A model generated the notes under the pieces. It saw only the letters and a program-made list of their open reading frames with translations, had not been told where the DNA came from and made no database searches. From Micromonospora saelicesensis (lineage in GTDB: Bacteria > Actinomycetota > Actinomycetes > Mycobacteriales > Micromonosporaceae): a stretch of 64,000 nt of DNA. This document shows, piece by piece, positions 1 through 8,291 of the stretch (the stretch's first letter is position 1; each line of letters begins with the position of its first letter). Made by a program: the position numbers and the translations under genes. The DNA lies in the NCBI RefSeq assembly GCF_900091575.1, contig NZ_FMCR01000001.1:1426001-1490000 (forward strand). Reading direction: 5' to 3'.

Positions 1-34
1 CGCGCAGTACCCGCCACAGATCCTCGTCGCTCAT
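1..34 (-). CDS. 5' end of an unidentified gene (partial, runs off the window)
   Basis: An ATG (complement of 32-34) opens a frame that leaves the window after 11 codons (MSDEDLWRVLR). It begins 2 nt after the TGA of the HSP90 gene, the TGA-GC-ATG spacing of a translationally coupled downstream cistron. Too little sequence is present to assign a family. Confidence 0.5.
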   Translation of the reverse strand, partial: MSDEDLWRVLR

Positions 35-36
35 GC

Positions 37-1824
37 TCACTCCCGTCCCGGGACAGCCCGGCCGAGCAGGCCGAGGAAGGAATCGTTCAGCAGCGCGGCG
101 TCGGCCGCGCGGATCGGATGGTGGCCGAGCAGCAGCGCCTGCCCGTACAGCGCCTCGATGGCGAGACCGACCAGCTCCGGGTCGCTCAGCATGGTCACCC
201 GTCGTACCAGCGGGTTGCGGTGGTTGAGCACCAACTGCGGACGGTCCGGCGGGGCGGTGGCGGCGAGAGCGTCGAGCACTCCACCCCACAGCTCGTCGGC
301 CCGGTCCCGGCTGGCGGCGAGCTGGTCGTTGAACGCCGCCGACCGGCTGACCAGGTAGAGCGCTGGCAGCGAGACCGGGTCGTACGCCCGGATGACCACC
401 TCGCAGCCGGAACGCTCGACGGCCCGCTGCGCCGCCGCGAGGAACGGTCGCAGCGCCAACTCCACCTGCGGGTCGAGCGCGTCGAACCGGGTGGTGAGGT
501 CGCTCGGCTCCAGCCGCTCGATCAGCACCGAGCGGTCCACCACCGGCAGCCGCTCGATCAGTTCGGTGTCGTACGTGTAGCCGGCGTTGACCACCGCCAG
601 GTCCTGCGCGGCGGCGACCGCGGCGAGCTGACGGAACTCGTCCAGGCTGGCCGCGTAGCGGACCACGCCGTAGCGTTCGCGGAACTCGGCGAGGGTGAGG
701 GTGCCGACGTTGGTGTCCATGGGCCACCACCGGTCGACCAGCCGGAGCATCTCGTCGTCGTGCAGCGCCAGGGCCTTCACGCCGAGGTGGTGCACCTGGA
801 GGAACTCGGCCAGCCGGTGCGGGTCGTGCCGGGCCAACCGGACCAGCCAGCCGCGCACCTGGTCGCCGAGCGCCTCCCGGGTCGCCGTCAGCAGGGTGTC
901 CTCGTAGAGGGCCTCCCGGCTGGCGGTCGGGCGCAGCTCGGTCGCGTCCACCACGCAGTGCGCGAAGAACGCCCACTCCGGCAGCAGCCCGTCGGCGTTC
1001 TCGGTGAGCAGCATCCGCTTGAGGTAGACGCGATGCCCGGCCCGGGCCGCCGGGTTCACCGGCGTCGGCAGGATGACGGCGACACCGGTCAGCCCGGCCT
1101 CCGGCACGGCCAGCGGCAGGACGTCGAACGGGTCCACGCCGAGCGTCTCCCGGGCGTACCGGATCAGCGCCGCGCGGTCCAGTGGCGCACCCGGCGTGGT
1201 CGGCCAGGGCGGCTCTCCAGTGGTGGTGACGACGTCGCCGACGCGGACGGTGACCGGCAGCAGTGCGCCGAAGAGCCGGGCCAGGTCGGTGACGGTCGCT
1301 GTGGTGAACCACTGGTCCGCGTCGCGGCGGGGCACCAGCGTGACAGTGGTGCCCGGCTCGGCGCGGGCGGCCTCCGGCGGGGCCACCGTCACCGCGTAGC
1401 GGCCATCGGCGTACCCGGTCCAGCGAACCGTGGGATTGTCGCCGTGCCGGGTGAGCACCTGGATCTCGTCGGCCACCAGGAAGCAGGAGAGCAGACCGAT
1501 GCCGAACTGGCCGAGGAACTCGTGCCGGGAGAAACCAAGCTCGTCGCGCTTCGAGCTGCGGCCGATGGTGGCCAGCAGCTCGTGCACCTGCGCCTCGGTC
1601 AGACCGATGCCGGTGTCGTGCACCCGTAGCGTGCCGTCGCCGGTGCTGTCCGGGGGTTCGATGCGTACCAGCGTCGGCGCGTCCGGCTCGGTCCTGCGTC
1701 GGGCGGTGATCGCGTCCACCGCGTTCTGGAGCAGCTCGCGGACGTAGACCCGCGGGCTGCCGTAGAGGTGATGACTGAGCAGGTCAACCACGCCACGTAG
1801 GTCGACCTGGAAAGTGTGATCCAC
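37..1824 (-). CDS. HSP90 family molecular chaperone (HtpG-like)
   Basis: A 595-aa cytosolic ATP-dependent chaperone of the actinobacterial HSP90 family. The N-terminal GHKL ATPase fold is clear: the helix around residues 29-38 has Glu30 and Asn34 (RELLQNAVDA), the ATP-lid motif DTGIG is at residues 70-74, and GQFGIGL follows near residue 105. The middle and C-terminal regions diverge from classical HtpG, as is usual for this subfamily. The open frame continues far upstream, but the GTG at 1824 follows a GGGGAG Shine-Dalgarno and gives the family N-terminus, so the longer frame is rejected. It is divergent from the MFS exporter gene and is coupled to the partial gene at the window edge. Confidence 0.9.
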   Translation of the reverse strand: MDHTFQVDLRGVVDLLSHHLYGSPRVYVRELLQNAVDAITARRRTEPDAPTLVRIEPPDSTGDGTLRVHDTGIGLTEAQVHELLATIGRSSKRDELGFSRHEFLGQFGIGLLSCFLVADEIQVLTRHGDNPTVRWTGYADGRYAVTVAPPEAARAEPGTTVTLVPRRDADQWFTTATVTDLARLFGALLPVTVRVGDVVTTTGEPPWPTTPGAPLDRAALIRYARETLGVDPFDVLPLAVPEAGLTGVAVILPTPVNPAARAGHRVYLKRMLLTENADGLLPEWAFFAHCVVDATELRPTASREALYEDTLLTATREALGDQVRGWLVRLARHDPHRLAEFLQVHHLGVKALALHDDEMLRLVDRWWPMDTNVGTLTLAEFRERYGVVRYAASLDEFRQLAAVAAAQDLAVVNAGYTYDTELIERLPVVDRSVLIERLEPSDLTTRFDALDPQVELALRPFLAAAQRAVERSGCEVVIRAYDPVSLPALYLVSRSAAFNDQLAASRDRADELWGGVLDALAATAPPDRPQLVLNHRNPLVRRVTMLSDPELVGLAIEALYGQALLLGHHPIRAADAALLNDSFLGLLGRAVPGRE

Positions 1825-1944
1825 GTCTGATGTCTCCCCGGTCCCGATGCCGGCGCTCACCGTACCGATGATCACCGACAGGCGCGGTCCCCTTCTGCCC
1901 GGCGGCTTGACCCTCGACCCGGTCGAACCGGCACGGTCGCCGGC
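1825..1944. promoter_or_regulatory. Divergent intergenic region between the HSP90 and MFS genes
   Basis: This 120-bp gap separates two divergent starts and must hold both promoters. On the minus strand a TACGGT hexamer near 1856-1861 is a possible -10 element for the HSP90 gene. I see no HrcA (CIRCE) or HspR-type inverted repeat, so classical heat-shock repressor control is not supported here. Confidence 0.3.
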
Positions 1945-3168
1945 ATGACTTCCTCCGCTCTGGGCCGGGACTTCCAGCTCCTGTGGTCCGCGGCCGTCTC
2001 GTCCCGGTTCGGGGACGCGCTGCGTACCCCGGCACTTGCCCTGCTGGCCGCGACCGTGACCCGTGATCCGCGGATCATCGCGGCGGTCACCGTGGCCGGG
2101 CAGTTGCCGCCGCTGCTCTTCGGCCTGCTCGGCGGCGTGTACGCGGACCGCTGGGACCGCCGTCGGACGATGGCACTGGTCGACGGGATACGCGCGGCAG
2201 TGGTGGCGGCGCTGGCCGTGGTGGTCGCGCTCAACCGGGTCGGTGTCCTGGTGCTGCTGGTGGCGGCGTTTCTGCTCGCCACCCTGGGCACTCTCTTCGA
2301 CTCCGCCTCGTTCGCGCTGCTCCCCGCGTTGGTGCCGCCGGACGCGCTGCCCCGGGCGAACGGCCGGCTCCAGGCGGGGTCGGCGGTGGCCGGTGGCTTC
2401 CTCGGAGCGCCCGCCGCCGGTGTCCTGTTCGCCGTCGCCCCGGCCCTCCCGTTCGCCCTCGACGCCGTCACCTTCGCGGCGGCCGCCCTGCTCGTGCTCG
2501 CCCTCAGCCCGCCTCCCGCCATCACCCCGGGGACTGCGCGGCGGCGCGGCTCGGTGTGGAGCGAGATCGTCGAGGGGTTGCGTTGGCTGCGGGCGCACCG
2601 GACCCTGTGGCGGGTCACGGTGCTCACCGCCGCGAGCAACCTGGCGATCAGCGGAATCATGGCGGTGCTGGTGCTCTACGCGCTGGACGTGCTGCGGGTG
2701 CCGCCGGCCGGGTACGGGTTGTTCGCGGCCGCCGCCATCGTCGGGGGCGTGGCGGGGGCGCTCGGGGCGGGGCGGCTCGCGGCCCGGCTCGGCACGGTGC
2801 CGGCGCTGCGTGTGGTGCTGGCCGTGGAGACCGTGGCGCTGACCGGCTTCGCGCTGGCTCGGCATCCGGTGTCGGGCGGGATCGCGCTGGCCGTCTTCGC
2901 CGCCGGCACCGTGGTGTGGAACAGCCTGTGGGCGTCGTACGGGCAGCGGCAGGTGCCGAGCGAACTGCTGGGCCGGGTCGGCGCGGCCCAGCGGATGGTC
3001 GGTCTGCTCACCGCACCGCTCGGGGCGGCGCTCGCCGGGTTGGCCGCCGCGGCGTACGGCACGGCGCCGGTGGCGGGCGCGGCGGCGGCGACGTTCGTGC
3101 TGGTGACCCTCGCCGCGTGGCGGACACTGCGACCGGCCGCGCCCGCTGTGTTGAGCCGTGCGGGCTAG
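1945..3168 (+). CDS. MFS transporter, drug/siderophore exporter type
   Basis: A 407-aa polytopic membrane protein of the Major Facilitator Superfamily. The loop between helices 2 and 3 carries GGVYADRWDRRRTM, the signature of the MFS_3/DHA3 branch (EntS- and macrolide-efflux-like), and hydrophobic segments run the whole length as expected for 12 helices. The probable role is proton-coupled efflux of a small molecule; the substrate cannot be read from sequence. Its TAG stop overlaps the stop of the convergent FAD monooxygenase in a shared CTAG, so the two transcription units meet end to end with no room for a separate terminator. Confidence 0.88.
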   Translation: MTSSALGRDFQLLWSAAVSSRFGDALRTPALALLAATVTRDPRIIAAVTVAGQLPPLLFGLLGGVYADRWDRRRTMALVDGIRAAVVAALAVVVALNRVGVLVLLVAAFLLATLGTLFDSASFALLPALVPPDALPRANGRLQAGSAVAGGFLGAPAAGVLFAVAPALPFALDAVTFAAAALLVLALSPPPAITPGTARRRGSVWSEIVEGLRWLRAHRTLWRVTVLTAASNLAISGIMAVLVLYALDVLRVPPAGYGLFAAAAIVGGVAGALGAGRLAARLGTVPALRVVLAVETVALTGFALARHPVSGGIALAVFAAGTVVWNSLWASYGQRQVPSELLGRVGAAQRMVGLLTAPLGAALAGLAAAAYGTAPVAGAAAATFVLVTLAAWRTLRPAAPAVLSRAG

Positions 3169-4322
3169 CCCGGCGTCCGCTCCCGGTGCGACAGCCCGGA
3201 CAGGCGCAGCGCGATGCGCCGACGGGCCGGTGGGACGGCACCGAGCAGCCGGAGCAGCACGTCCCGGGCGGGCCGACGAGCCGGGGAGACACCGGCCAAC
3301 CTGGTCAGCCCGGCGGCGAAGCTCAGCACGTCCTCGGCCATCGGCCGCTGCCGGGCGGTGTAGTCGTCGAGCAGCGTCTCCGGGCCACCGTCGAGCACGT
3401 CCGCCACGGCGGTGCCGAGCGCGACCGCGTCGCAGATGCCGAGGTTCATGCCCTGCCCACCGGCCGGGCTGTGCACGTGCCCGGCGTCGCCGGCCAGCAG
3501 CACCGGTCCGAGTCGGAAGGTGTCGGCGATCCGGTGGTGCACCCGGAACCGGGAGCCCCAGAGCACCTCGGTCACCCGGTCGGGTCGTCGCGCCGGGCCG
3601 CGCTCGTCGAGCAGCGCCTGAAGGTAGGCCGCATCCGGTTCGGCCGGGGCGCTCGCCACGGCGGCGACCAACCGGACCACCCCACCGGGCAGTGGCGCCC
3701 AGACCAGCGGCCCGGGGCGGGCGAGGAAGAGCGCCGCCTCGTCGCGGGGCAGCACGCTGCGCACCCGCACGTCGGCGAGCACGAAGGACTCCTCGTCGCT
3801 GCCGCCGGTGAAGCCGATGCCGGCCAACTGCCGGACCGTGCTGTGCAGGCCGTCCGCACCAACCACGAACCGGGCCCGCAGCGCCTCGTCGTCGACCTGC
3901 GCGAGCATGCCGTCACCGGCGCGGCTCAGCCCGGTGAGCTGGCACGGCCGTCGTACCTGGACACCGAGTTCAGCCAACTTTTCGGTGAGCACGGCCTCGG
4001 TGACCGCCTGGGAGACCAGCAGCGCGTAGGGAAAACGGGACGGCAACTCGTGGAACGGCACCGACAGCAGCACCCGGTCCCGGTCGCGCACTGTGAAGCG
4101 CGGCGTTCGCACCGCCTGGGCGATCAGCGGCGCCGCGGCGTCGATCCGGTCCAGCACCTCCAGGGTGTACGCGTGCACGACGGCGGCGCGGGAGGTCGTC
4201 GGCGGCGCGGCCAACCGGTCCAGCACAGTCACCTCGATCCCGCGTCGGGCCAGCGTCAACGCGGTGGCGAGACCGGTGGGGCCAGCGCCCACCACCAGGA
4301 CGTCGGTGCTCGTGGGCAGCAT
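3165..4322 (-). CDS. FAD-dependent monooxygenase (aromatic hydroxylase family)
   Basis: A 385-aa flavoprotein of the PheA/TfdB/PHBH-type hydroxylase family. The Rossmann dinucleotide motif GAGPTG is at residues 12-17, DGLHSTVR is the central DG motif, and GDAGHVHSPAGGQGMN is the second FAD-binding motif. Such enzymes use NAD(P)H and O2 to hydroxylate aromatic or polyketide substrates. The upstream frame reaches 4475, but the ATG at 4322 places the Rossmann fold at the N-terminus, and the extra 51 codons would run through the shared operator region. It is divergent from a TetR gene, with inverted repeats between them, so repression by that TetR and induction by a substrate-like ligand is the simple model. 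Confidence 0.88.
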   Translation of the reverse strand: MLPTSTDVLVVGAGPTGLATALTLARRGIEVTVLDRLAAPPTTSRAAVVHAYTLEVLDRIDAAAPLIAQAVRTPRFTVRDRDRVLLSVPFHELPSRFPYALLVSQAVTEAVLTEKLAELGVQVRRPCQLTGLSRAGDGMLAQVDDEALRARFVVGADGLHSTVRQLAGIGFTGGSDEESFVLADVRVRSVLPRDEAALFLARPGPLVWAPLPGGVVRLVAAVASAPAEPDAAYLQALLDERGPARRPDRVTEVLWGSRFRVHHRIADTFRLGPVLLAGDAGHVHSPAGGQGMNLGICDAVALGTAVADVLDGGPETLLDDYTARQRPMAEDVLSFAAGLTRLAGVSPARRPARDVLLRLLGAVPPARRRIALRLSGLSHRERTPG

Positions 4323-4341
4323 GGCCACCTCCAGACAACCG

Positions 4342-4413
4342 TTGCCAACATCTGTTGGCAAACATGTGTTGGCAACGCTAGGACCGTCCGGATTGCGTGT
4401 CAACACCTGTTGG
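4342..4413. promoter_or_regulatory. TetR-type operators between the monooxygenase and TetR genes
   Basis: A perfect inverted repeat, TTGCCAACA-TC-TGTTGGCAA, lies at 4342-4361. A further half-site, TGTTGGCAA, is at 4367-4375, and a shorter palindrome, CAACA-CC-TGTTG, is at 4401-4412. The shared half-site TGTTGG in a divergent gap next to a TetR gene suggests autoregulation plus control of the monooxygenase. The second palindrome sits just before the TACGGT hexamer at 4416-4421, the probable -10 of the TetR gene. Confidence 0.7.
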
Positions 4414-4428
4414 CCTACGGTCGTTGGC

Positions 4429-5010
4429 ATGACCCCGTCCGCGCAGTCGGCCCAACCCCGCCGCTCCGACGCCACCCGGGCGGCGATCCTGCGAGCGGCC
4501 CGGGAACGGTTCGCGGCGGACGGCTACGAGCGCGCCACTATCCGGGCCATCGCCGCCGACGCCCAGATCGACCCGTCGATGGTGATGCGCTACTACGGCA
4601 GCAAGGAAGGGCTCTTCGCGGCGGCGGCCGAGTTCGACCTGCGCCTGCCCGACCTGACCTCGGTGCCGCCCGCTCGACTCGGTGAGGTGCTGGTCCGGCA
4701 CTTCCTCGCCCGCTGGGAGGGCGACGAGACCCTGGTGGCGCTGCTGCGGGCCGCCAGCACCAACCCCGGCGCGGCCGAACGCATGCGCGGCATCTTCGCC
4801 GACCAGCTCACCGCCGCCGTGGCCGCGTTCGGCACCGACCGGGCGCTGACCGCCCGACGGGCCGGCCTGGTGGCCAGTCAGGTCCTCGGCCTCGCCTTCA
4901 CCCGGTACATCGTCCGCCTGCCGCCCATGGTGGACACTGCGCCGGACGAGCTGGTGGCCTGGATCGCGCCGACTCTCCAGCGCTATCTGACCGGAACGCC
5001 ACCGAGCTGA
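4429..5010 (+). CDS. TetR family transcriptional regulator
   Basis: A 193-aa one-component repressor. Residues about 14-60 form the TetR N-terminal HTH: the frame reads ATRAAILRAARERF, then TIRAIAADAQIDPSMVMRYY, then GSKEGLF, with the recognition-helix YY/F and GSKE pattern of the family. The C-terminal ligand domain is helical and not assignable to a ligand. The ATG at 4429 lies 7 nt after TACGGT, consistent with a leaderless mRNA; the upstream-extended frame would begin inside the monooxygenase. The palindromes just upstream are its likely operators. Confidence 0.88.
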   Translation: MTPSAQSAQPRRSDATRAAILRAARERFAADGYERATIRAIAADAQIDPSMVMRYYGSKEGLFAAAAEFDLRLPDLTSVPPARLGEVLVRHFLARWEGDETLVALLRAASTNPGAAERMRGIFADQLTAAVAAFGTDRALTARRAGLVASQVLGLAFTRYIVRLPPMVDTAPDELVAWIAPTLQRYLTGTPPS

Positions 5011-5080
5011 CCCAACCTTTTCCCACCTCCCGTGCGTCTGCCAGATGACGCGTACAGCGCGACGGCCGGGAGGGGGGCGG

Positions 5081-5629
5081 ATGGTGCCGACGAGGGACGA
5101 CGGACGCGACGGCTACCTCGCCTTCGTGGAGAACCACCAGCACCGGCTGCTCCGCGCGGCCTACCTGATCTGCGGCAACCGGCATCAGGCCGAAGACCTC
5201 CTCCAGGACGCGCTGCTGAAGCTGGCGCTGCGCTGGTCCTCGGTCCGCGACGGCGACCCCTCCGCGTACGTGCGCGCCATCCTCTACCGGGACTCCGTGT
5301 CGTGGTGGCGTCGTCGACGGCGGGAATGGCTCAGCGCCGCGCCGCCGGACCAGGTGGCCCACGACCGTGACGGCGCGCTACGGCTGACGATGCACGACGC
5401 GCTGGGCCTGCTGCCACCGCGGCAACGGGCCGTGCTGGTGTTGCGCTACTACGAGGATCTGACCGAGGTCGCCACCGCCGAGGCGCTCGGGGTGACCGTC
5501 GGCACCGTGAAGAGCCAGTGCCACGCGGCACTGCGCCGACTCCGCGAGGTGGCCCCGGACCTCGTCCGCGATGCCCGACCGAGCCAGGGCTCGGCCGATC
5601 TGGCCAGCGGCCTGGAGGTGAACCCGTGA
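5081..5629 (+). CDS. SigE-family ECF-like RNA polymerase sigma factor (first of two pairs)
   Basis: A 182-aa group 4 sigma factor of the actinobacterial 'SigE family' type. Region 2 spans roughly residues 8-80 (LAFVENHQHRLLRAAYL, then QAEDLLQDALLKLA), and region 4 spans about 105-155 (LPPRQRAVLVLRYYEDLT, then VTVGTVKSQCHAALRRL, the -35-recognition HTH). The ATG at 5081 follows a strong GGGAGG Shine-Dalgarno 7 nt away; the ATG at 5045 has none, so the shorter form is preferred. Its stop overlaps the next gene's GTG in GTGA, so the two are co-translated. Confidence 0.87.
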   Translation: MVPTRDDGRDGYLAFVENHQHRLLRAAYLICGNRHQAEDLLQDALLKLALRWSSVRDGDPSAYVRAILYRDSVSWWRRRRREWLSAAPPDQVAHDRDGALRLTMHDALGLLPPRQRAVLVLRYYEDLTEVATAEALGVTVGTVKSQCHAALRRLREVAPDLVRDARPSQGSADLASGLEVNP

Positions 5630-6816
5630 ACGAGCAGGAACTGCGTCGACTGTTGACCGTCACCGCCGAGGACGTGCTGCCCAGCCAGCCGGCCACCGCC
5701 GGATGGGAGCGGGCTCGGCGTACCCGGCGTACCCGGCGGGCCGTCGCAGTGGTCGCCGTGGCCGTGTTGCTGGCCGGTGGTGGCACGGTGGCCGCGCTGC
5801 GACCGCCCGCCGATCCAGCCCCGGTCCCTCCGGTCGGCCCGACGGTGACCCCGACCGACCCCACCCACGCGGGTCCGGTGCAGAAACCGCCCGCCGAGCT
5901 GACCTACCCGCCCGATCCGTTGGCCAAGCTCGGCGACCCGGCGACAGTGCCGCTCTCCGAGCGACCGGTCCAGCGGGCACTGGGGCTGTTCCAGCCGCTG
6001 GACGAGGAGTATCACGCGAACGGCCCGGTCCGGGTGCTCGGCAACGACGGCGTGGTGCGCAGCCTCGACGTGGTGACGCTGGCACCGACCCGGGACGCGG
6101 GCGGCAACGAGGCGCCCGCGCTGAAGCCGGGGGTGCTGTCGCCGGACGGCCGGTCGGCGGCATTCGCGCAGACCAAAGAGCTGATCATGATCGACCTCAC
6201 CACGGCTGCCGTCCGCCGGATACCGCTCGACGGCTACCTGGAGCAGGTGGTGTGGGCGCACGACCGGGTGCTGGTCGGGGGCGACGACCGGACGTACGCG
6301 GTGGACCGGGCCACCGGGGCGGCCAGCACTATCGACGTGTCGACCTGGGAGTTGATCGCGCCCGACCCGGCCGCCGGGCGCGAGGCCCCGTTGATCGACA
6401 TGTACGGCGAGGGGGCCAGCCTGAAGCTGCGCAGCCGGACCGCCCGGGAGGGCGAACTCCGCTCCGAACAACCGGTCAACACCTCGGGGCTGCCCTCGCC
6501 CTACCAGGTCAACGAGTTCTACGGCCGGGGCTGGCTGCACGGCGAGCGGCTGGCGCGGGCGGCCTGGATCACCAACAGCGAAATCGACGGTGCAGAGGGG
6601 GCGGCAGTGCTGGACGCGCGGACCGGCGCCGTGCTCCACCTGCTCGACCTGGGCCGGGACCGCAGCAAGGGCTGCTGTGTCGTGCTGGGCTGGGACAACA
6701 AGGGCGCGGTGCTGCTCCGGCTGGAACCGGCCGCCCTGGCGCGCTGGCACCCGGAGACCGGCGAGATCACCGGCATCGTCCGCGACCTGCGCGGCGTGTT
6801 CGCACTCGCTGGCTGA
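5626..6816 (+). CDS. Membrane-anchored beta-propeller-like protein, putative partner of the upstream sigma factor
   Basis: A 396-aa protein with a short cytosolic N-terminus (about 37 residues, ending in Arg-rich RARRTRRTRR), one membrane helix near residues 38-58 (AVVAVAVLLAGGG), a Pro/Thr-rich linker, and a large external domain of repeated strand-like blocks resembling TolB/WD40 propellers. It has no HxxxCxxC zinc anti-sigma motif. Because its GTG start overlaps the sigma stop by 4 nt, the natural inference is a sensor or anti-sigma role, with the short N-terminal segment touching the sigma factor. The function is unproven, and the pairing is repeated at 9218-10869. Confidence 0.6.
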   Translation: MNEQELRRLLTVTAEDVLPSQPATAGWERARRTRRTRRAVAVVAVAVLLAGGGTVAALRPPADPAPVPPVGPTVTPTDPTHAGPVQKPPAELTYPPDPLAKLGDPATVPLSERPVQRALGLFQPLDEEYHANGPVRVLGNDGVVRSLDVVTLAPTRDAGGNEAPALKPGVLSPDGRSAAFAQTKELIMIDLTTAAVRRIPLDGYLEQVVWAHDRVLVGGDDRTYAVDRATGAASTIDVSTWELIAPDPAAGREAPLIDMYGEGASLKLRSRTAREGELRSEQPVNTSGLPSPYQVNEFYGRGWLHGERLARAAWITNSEIDGAEGAAVLDARTGAVLHLLDLGRDRSKGCCVVLGWDNKGAVLLRLEPAALARWHPETGEITGIVRDLRGVFALAG

Positions 6817-6831
6817 CAAGGGTCTCGACGC

Positions 6832-6906
6832 GATCGACTCGGGTTCATTGATATCGCGGTGTCCCGGCGAGGGGGACAGCCCGACATCAGGGAACCCGAG
6901 TCGATC
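6832..6906. repeat. 75-bp imperfect palindromic element
   Basis: The outer arms GATCGACTCGGGTTC (6832-6846) and GAACCCGAGTCGATC (6892-6906) are perfect inverted repeats. The inner arms are nearly complementary: ATATCGCGGTGTCCC from about 6850 pairs with GGGACAGCCCGACAT from about 6874, leaving a small central loop around 6866-6872. The element fills almost the whole gap between two convergent genes. It can act as a bidirectional terminator, but its length and blunt symmetric ends also fit a dispersed palindromic (REP/MITE-like) repeat. I noticed no second copy in this window. Confidence 0.75.
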
Positions 6907-6920
6907 ACACGAGGATCTGG

Positions 6921-7823
6921 TCAGACGGCCAGGCCGCCGGGCTGGTCACCCTTGACGACTGGTGCCCGGACCAGGTTGCCCCACTCGGTCCACGAGCCGT
7001 CGTAGTTACGCACCTGCGGGTAGCCCAACAGGTGCCGCAGCACGAACCAGGTGTGGCTGGACCGCTCGCCGATGCGGCAGTACGCGATCACGTCGTCGTC
7101 CGGGCTCAGCCCGAGCTGGTCGGCGTAGATCGCCTTCAGCTCGTCGGCGGACTTGAACGTGCCGTCCTCGTTGGCGGCGGACTTCCACGGCTTGCTGACC
7201 GCGCCCGGGATGTGCCCACCGCGCAGCGCACCCTCCTGCGGGTAGTCCGGCATGTGCAGCATCTCGCCGGTGTACTCACCCAGCGACCGGACGTCGACCA
7301 GCGGCCGGCCGGAGGCGACGTGCGCCATGACCTGCTCACGGAAGGCCCGCAGCGGCGCGTCGTCCCGCAGCGGCACCGGATAGTCGGCGCGCGGACGAGC
7401 CGGCTTGTCCCGGGTCACCTCGCGTCCCTCGGCGATCCACTTCTGCCGACCGCCGTCGAGCAGTCGCACATCGGCGTGACCGAAGAGCGTGAAGACCCAG
7501 AGGGCGTACGCGGCCCACCAGTTGAAGTTGTCGCCGTAGAAGACGACAGTGTCGCCCCGGCCGATGCCCTTCGCGGCACACATCTCGGCGAAGCTCTTGG
7601 CGTCCAGGTAGTCCCGGGTCACCTGATCGTTCAGCTCCAGGTGCCAGTCGACCTTGACCGCACCGGGAATGTGACCGGATTCGTAGAGCAGCACGTCCTC
7701 GTCGGACTCGACGACGACGAGGCCCTCATCGCCCAGATGCTCGGCCAGCCACTCGGTGGTGACCAGCCGCTGCGGGTCCGCGTACGACTGGAGGCGGGGA
7801 TCGGGATCGTTCGGCACAGACAT
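6921..7823 (-). CDS. Sulfurtransferase (two-domain rhodanese / thiosulfate sulfurtransferase)
   Basis: A 300-aa cytosolic enzyme with two tandem rhodanese domains. The N-terminal domain (about residues 20-140) is the inactive structural copy, ending with the [15 protein letters not shown] block. The C-terminal domain has the active-site loop [13 protein letters not shown] with catalytic Cys249, the CRxGxR pattern that transfers sulfane sulfur from thiosulfate or 3-mercaptopyruvate. The start is at the ATG at 7823; a TTG three codons upstream is in frame but less likely. In actinomycetes such enzymes often sit next to sufE; here a SufE gene lies 5.5 kb away rather than adjacent. Confidence 0.93.
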   Translation of the reverse strand: MSVPNDPDPRLQSYADPQRLVTTEWLAEHLGDEGLVVVESDEDVLLYESGHIPGAVKVDWHLELNDQVTRDYLDAKSFAEMCAAKGIGRGDTVVFYGDNFNWWAAYALWVFTLFGHADVRLLDGGRQKWIAEGREVTRDKPARPRADYPVPLRDDAPLRAFREQVMAHVASGRPLVDVRSLGEYTGEMLHMPDYPQEGALRGGHIPGAVSKPWKSAANEDGTFKSADELKAIYADQLGLSPDDDVIAYCRIGERSSHTWFVLRHLLGYPQVRNYDGSWTEWGNLVRAPVVKGDQPGGLAV

Positions 7824-7842
7824 GATCCCCAAGGTACGCCGT

Positions 7843-8289
7843 TCAGGCGCGGCGGTGGGCGATCCGACCAGCGACCACGGTCACCAGGCAGGCCCCGTCG
7901 ACGCCGTGCACCGCCAGGTCGGCCCGCCCGGCCGACCGCAGCGTGGGCGCCACGGCGGTGGCCAACACCAGCAGGTCGCCGCGCTCGGCGGCGGCCCGCA
8001 GGGCGGGGTCGGCCAGGTTTTCCGCCAGCACCGCCGTCACCCCGGTACGCAGCAGCGCGTGCACCCGCTCACGCGGGGTCGGCGCGGGCGGCAGCGGGCC
8101 GTCGTGCAGCAGACCCGGCCCCAGCGTTCCGGGCCAGCGGCGAACCCGGGCGTTGGCGTACGCCGAACTCAGCTCGGCCAGCGGGCCGACGGCCTCGATC
8201 CGGTCGCCACTGACCAGCACGGCGTGGTCGGGCAACGACTCGCCGTCGGGGTCGCGGCGCAGCAGGGCCGCCGTGTGCAGTGTGAGCAT
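7843..8289 (-). CDS. Small amidohydrolase-like protein (barrel-less)
   Basis: A 148-aa protein. The N-terminal half ([13 protein letters not shown], then [16 protein letters not shown]) resembles the composite beta-sandwich of the amidohydrolase superfamily, with a following [12 protein letters not shown] block like the start of the metal-binding barrel. The HxH zinc pair and most of the TIM barrel are absent, and the C-terminus resumes the sandwich ([24 protein letters not shown]). It may be a structural remnant or a specialised small protein. It starts 2 nt after the SGNH hydrolase stop and is probably translationally coupled to it. Confidence 0.6.
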   Translation of the reverse strand: MLTLHTAALLRRDPDGESLPDHAVLVSGDRIEAVGPLAELSSAYANARVRRWPGTLGPGLLHDGPLPPAPTPRERVHALLRTGVTAVLAENLADPALRAAAERGDLLVLATAVAPTLRSAGRADLAVHGVDGACLVTVVAGRIAHRRA

Positions 8290-8291
8290 GC

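Noticed and set aside
118..1629. Long plus-strand reading frame opposite HSP90
   Set aside because: The protein is Arg/Gln/Val-rich with no family resemblance and mirrors the codon structure of HSP90; high GC produces such shadows.
1825..1944. CIRCE or HspR box before the HSP90 gene
   Set aside because: No inverted repeat resembling these operators is visible in the gap.
1825..2865. Upstream part of the 942-aa reading frame that contains the HSP90 gene
   Set aside because: It is antisense to the MFS gene, is rich in Arg/Gly/His/Gln low complexity, and the GTG at 1824 has a good Shine-Dalgarno and gives the family N-terminus.
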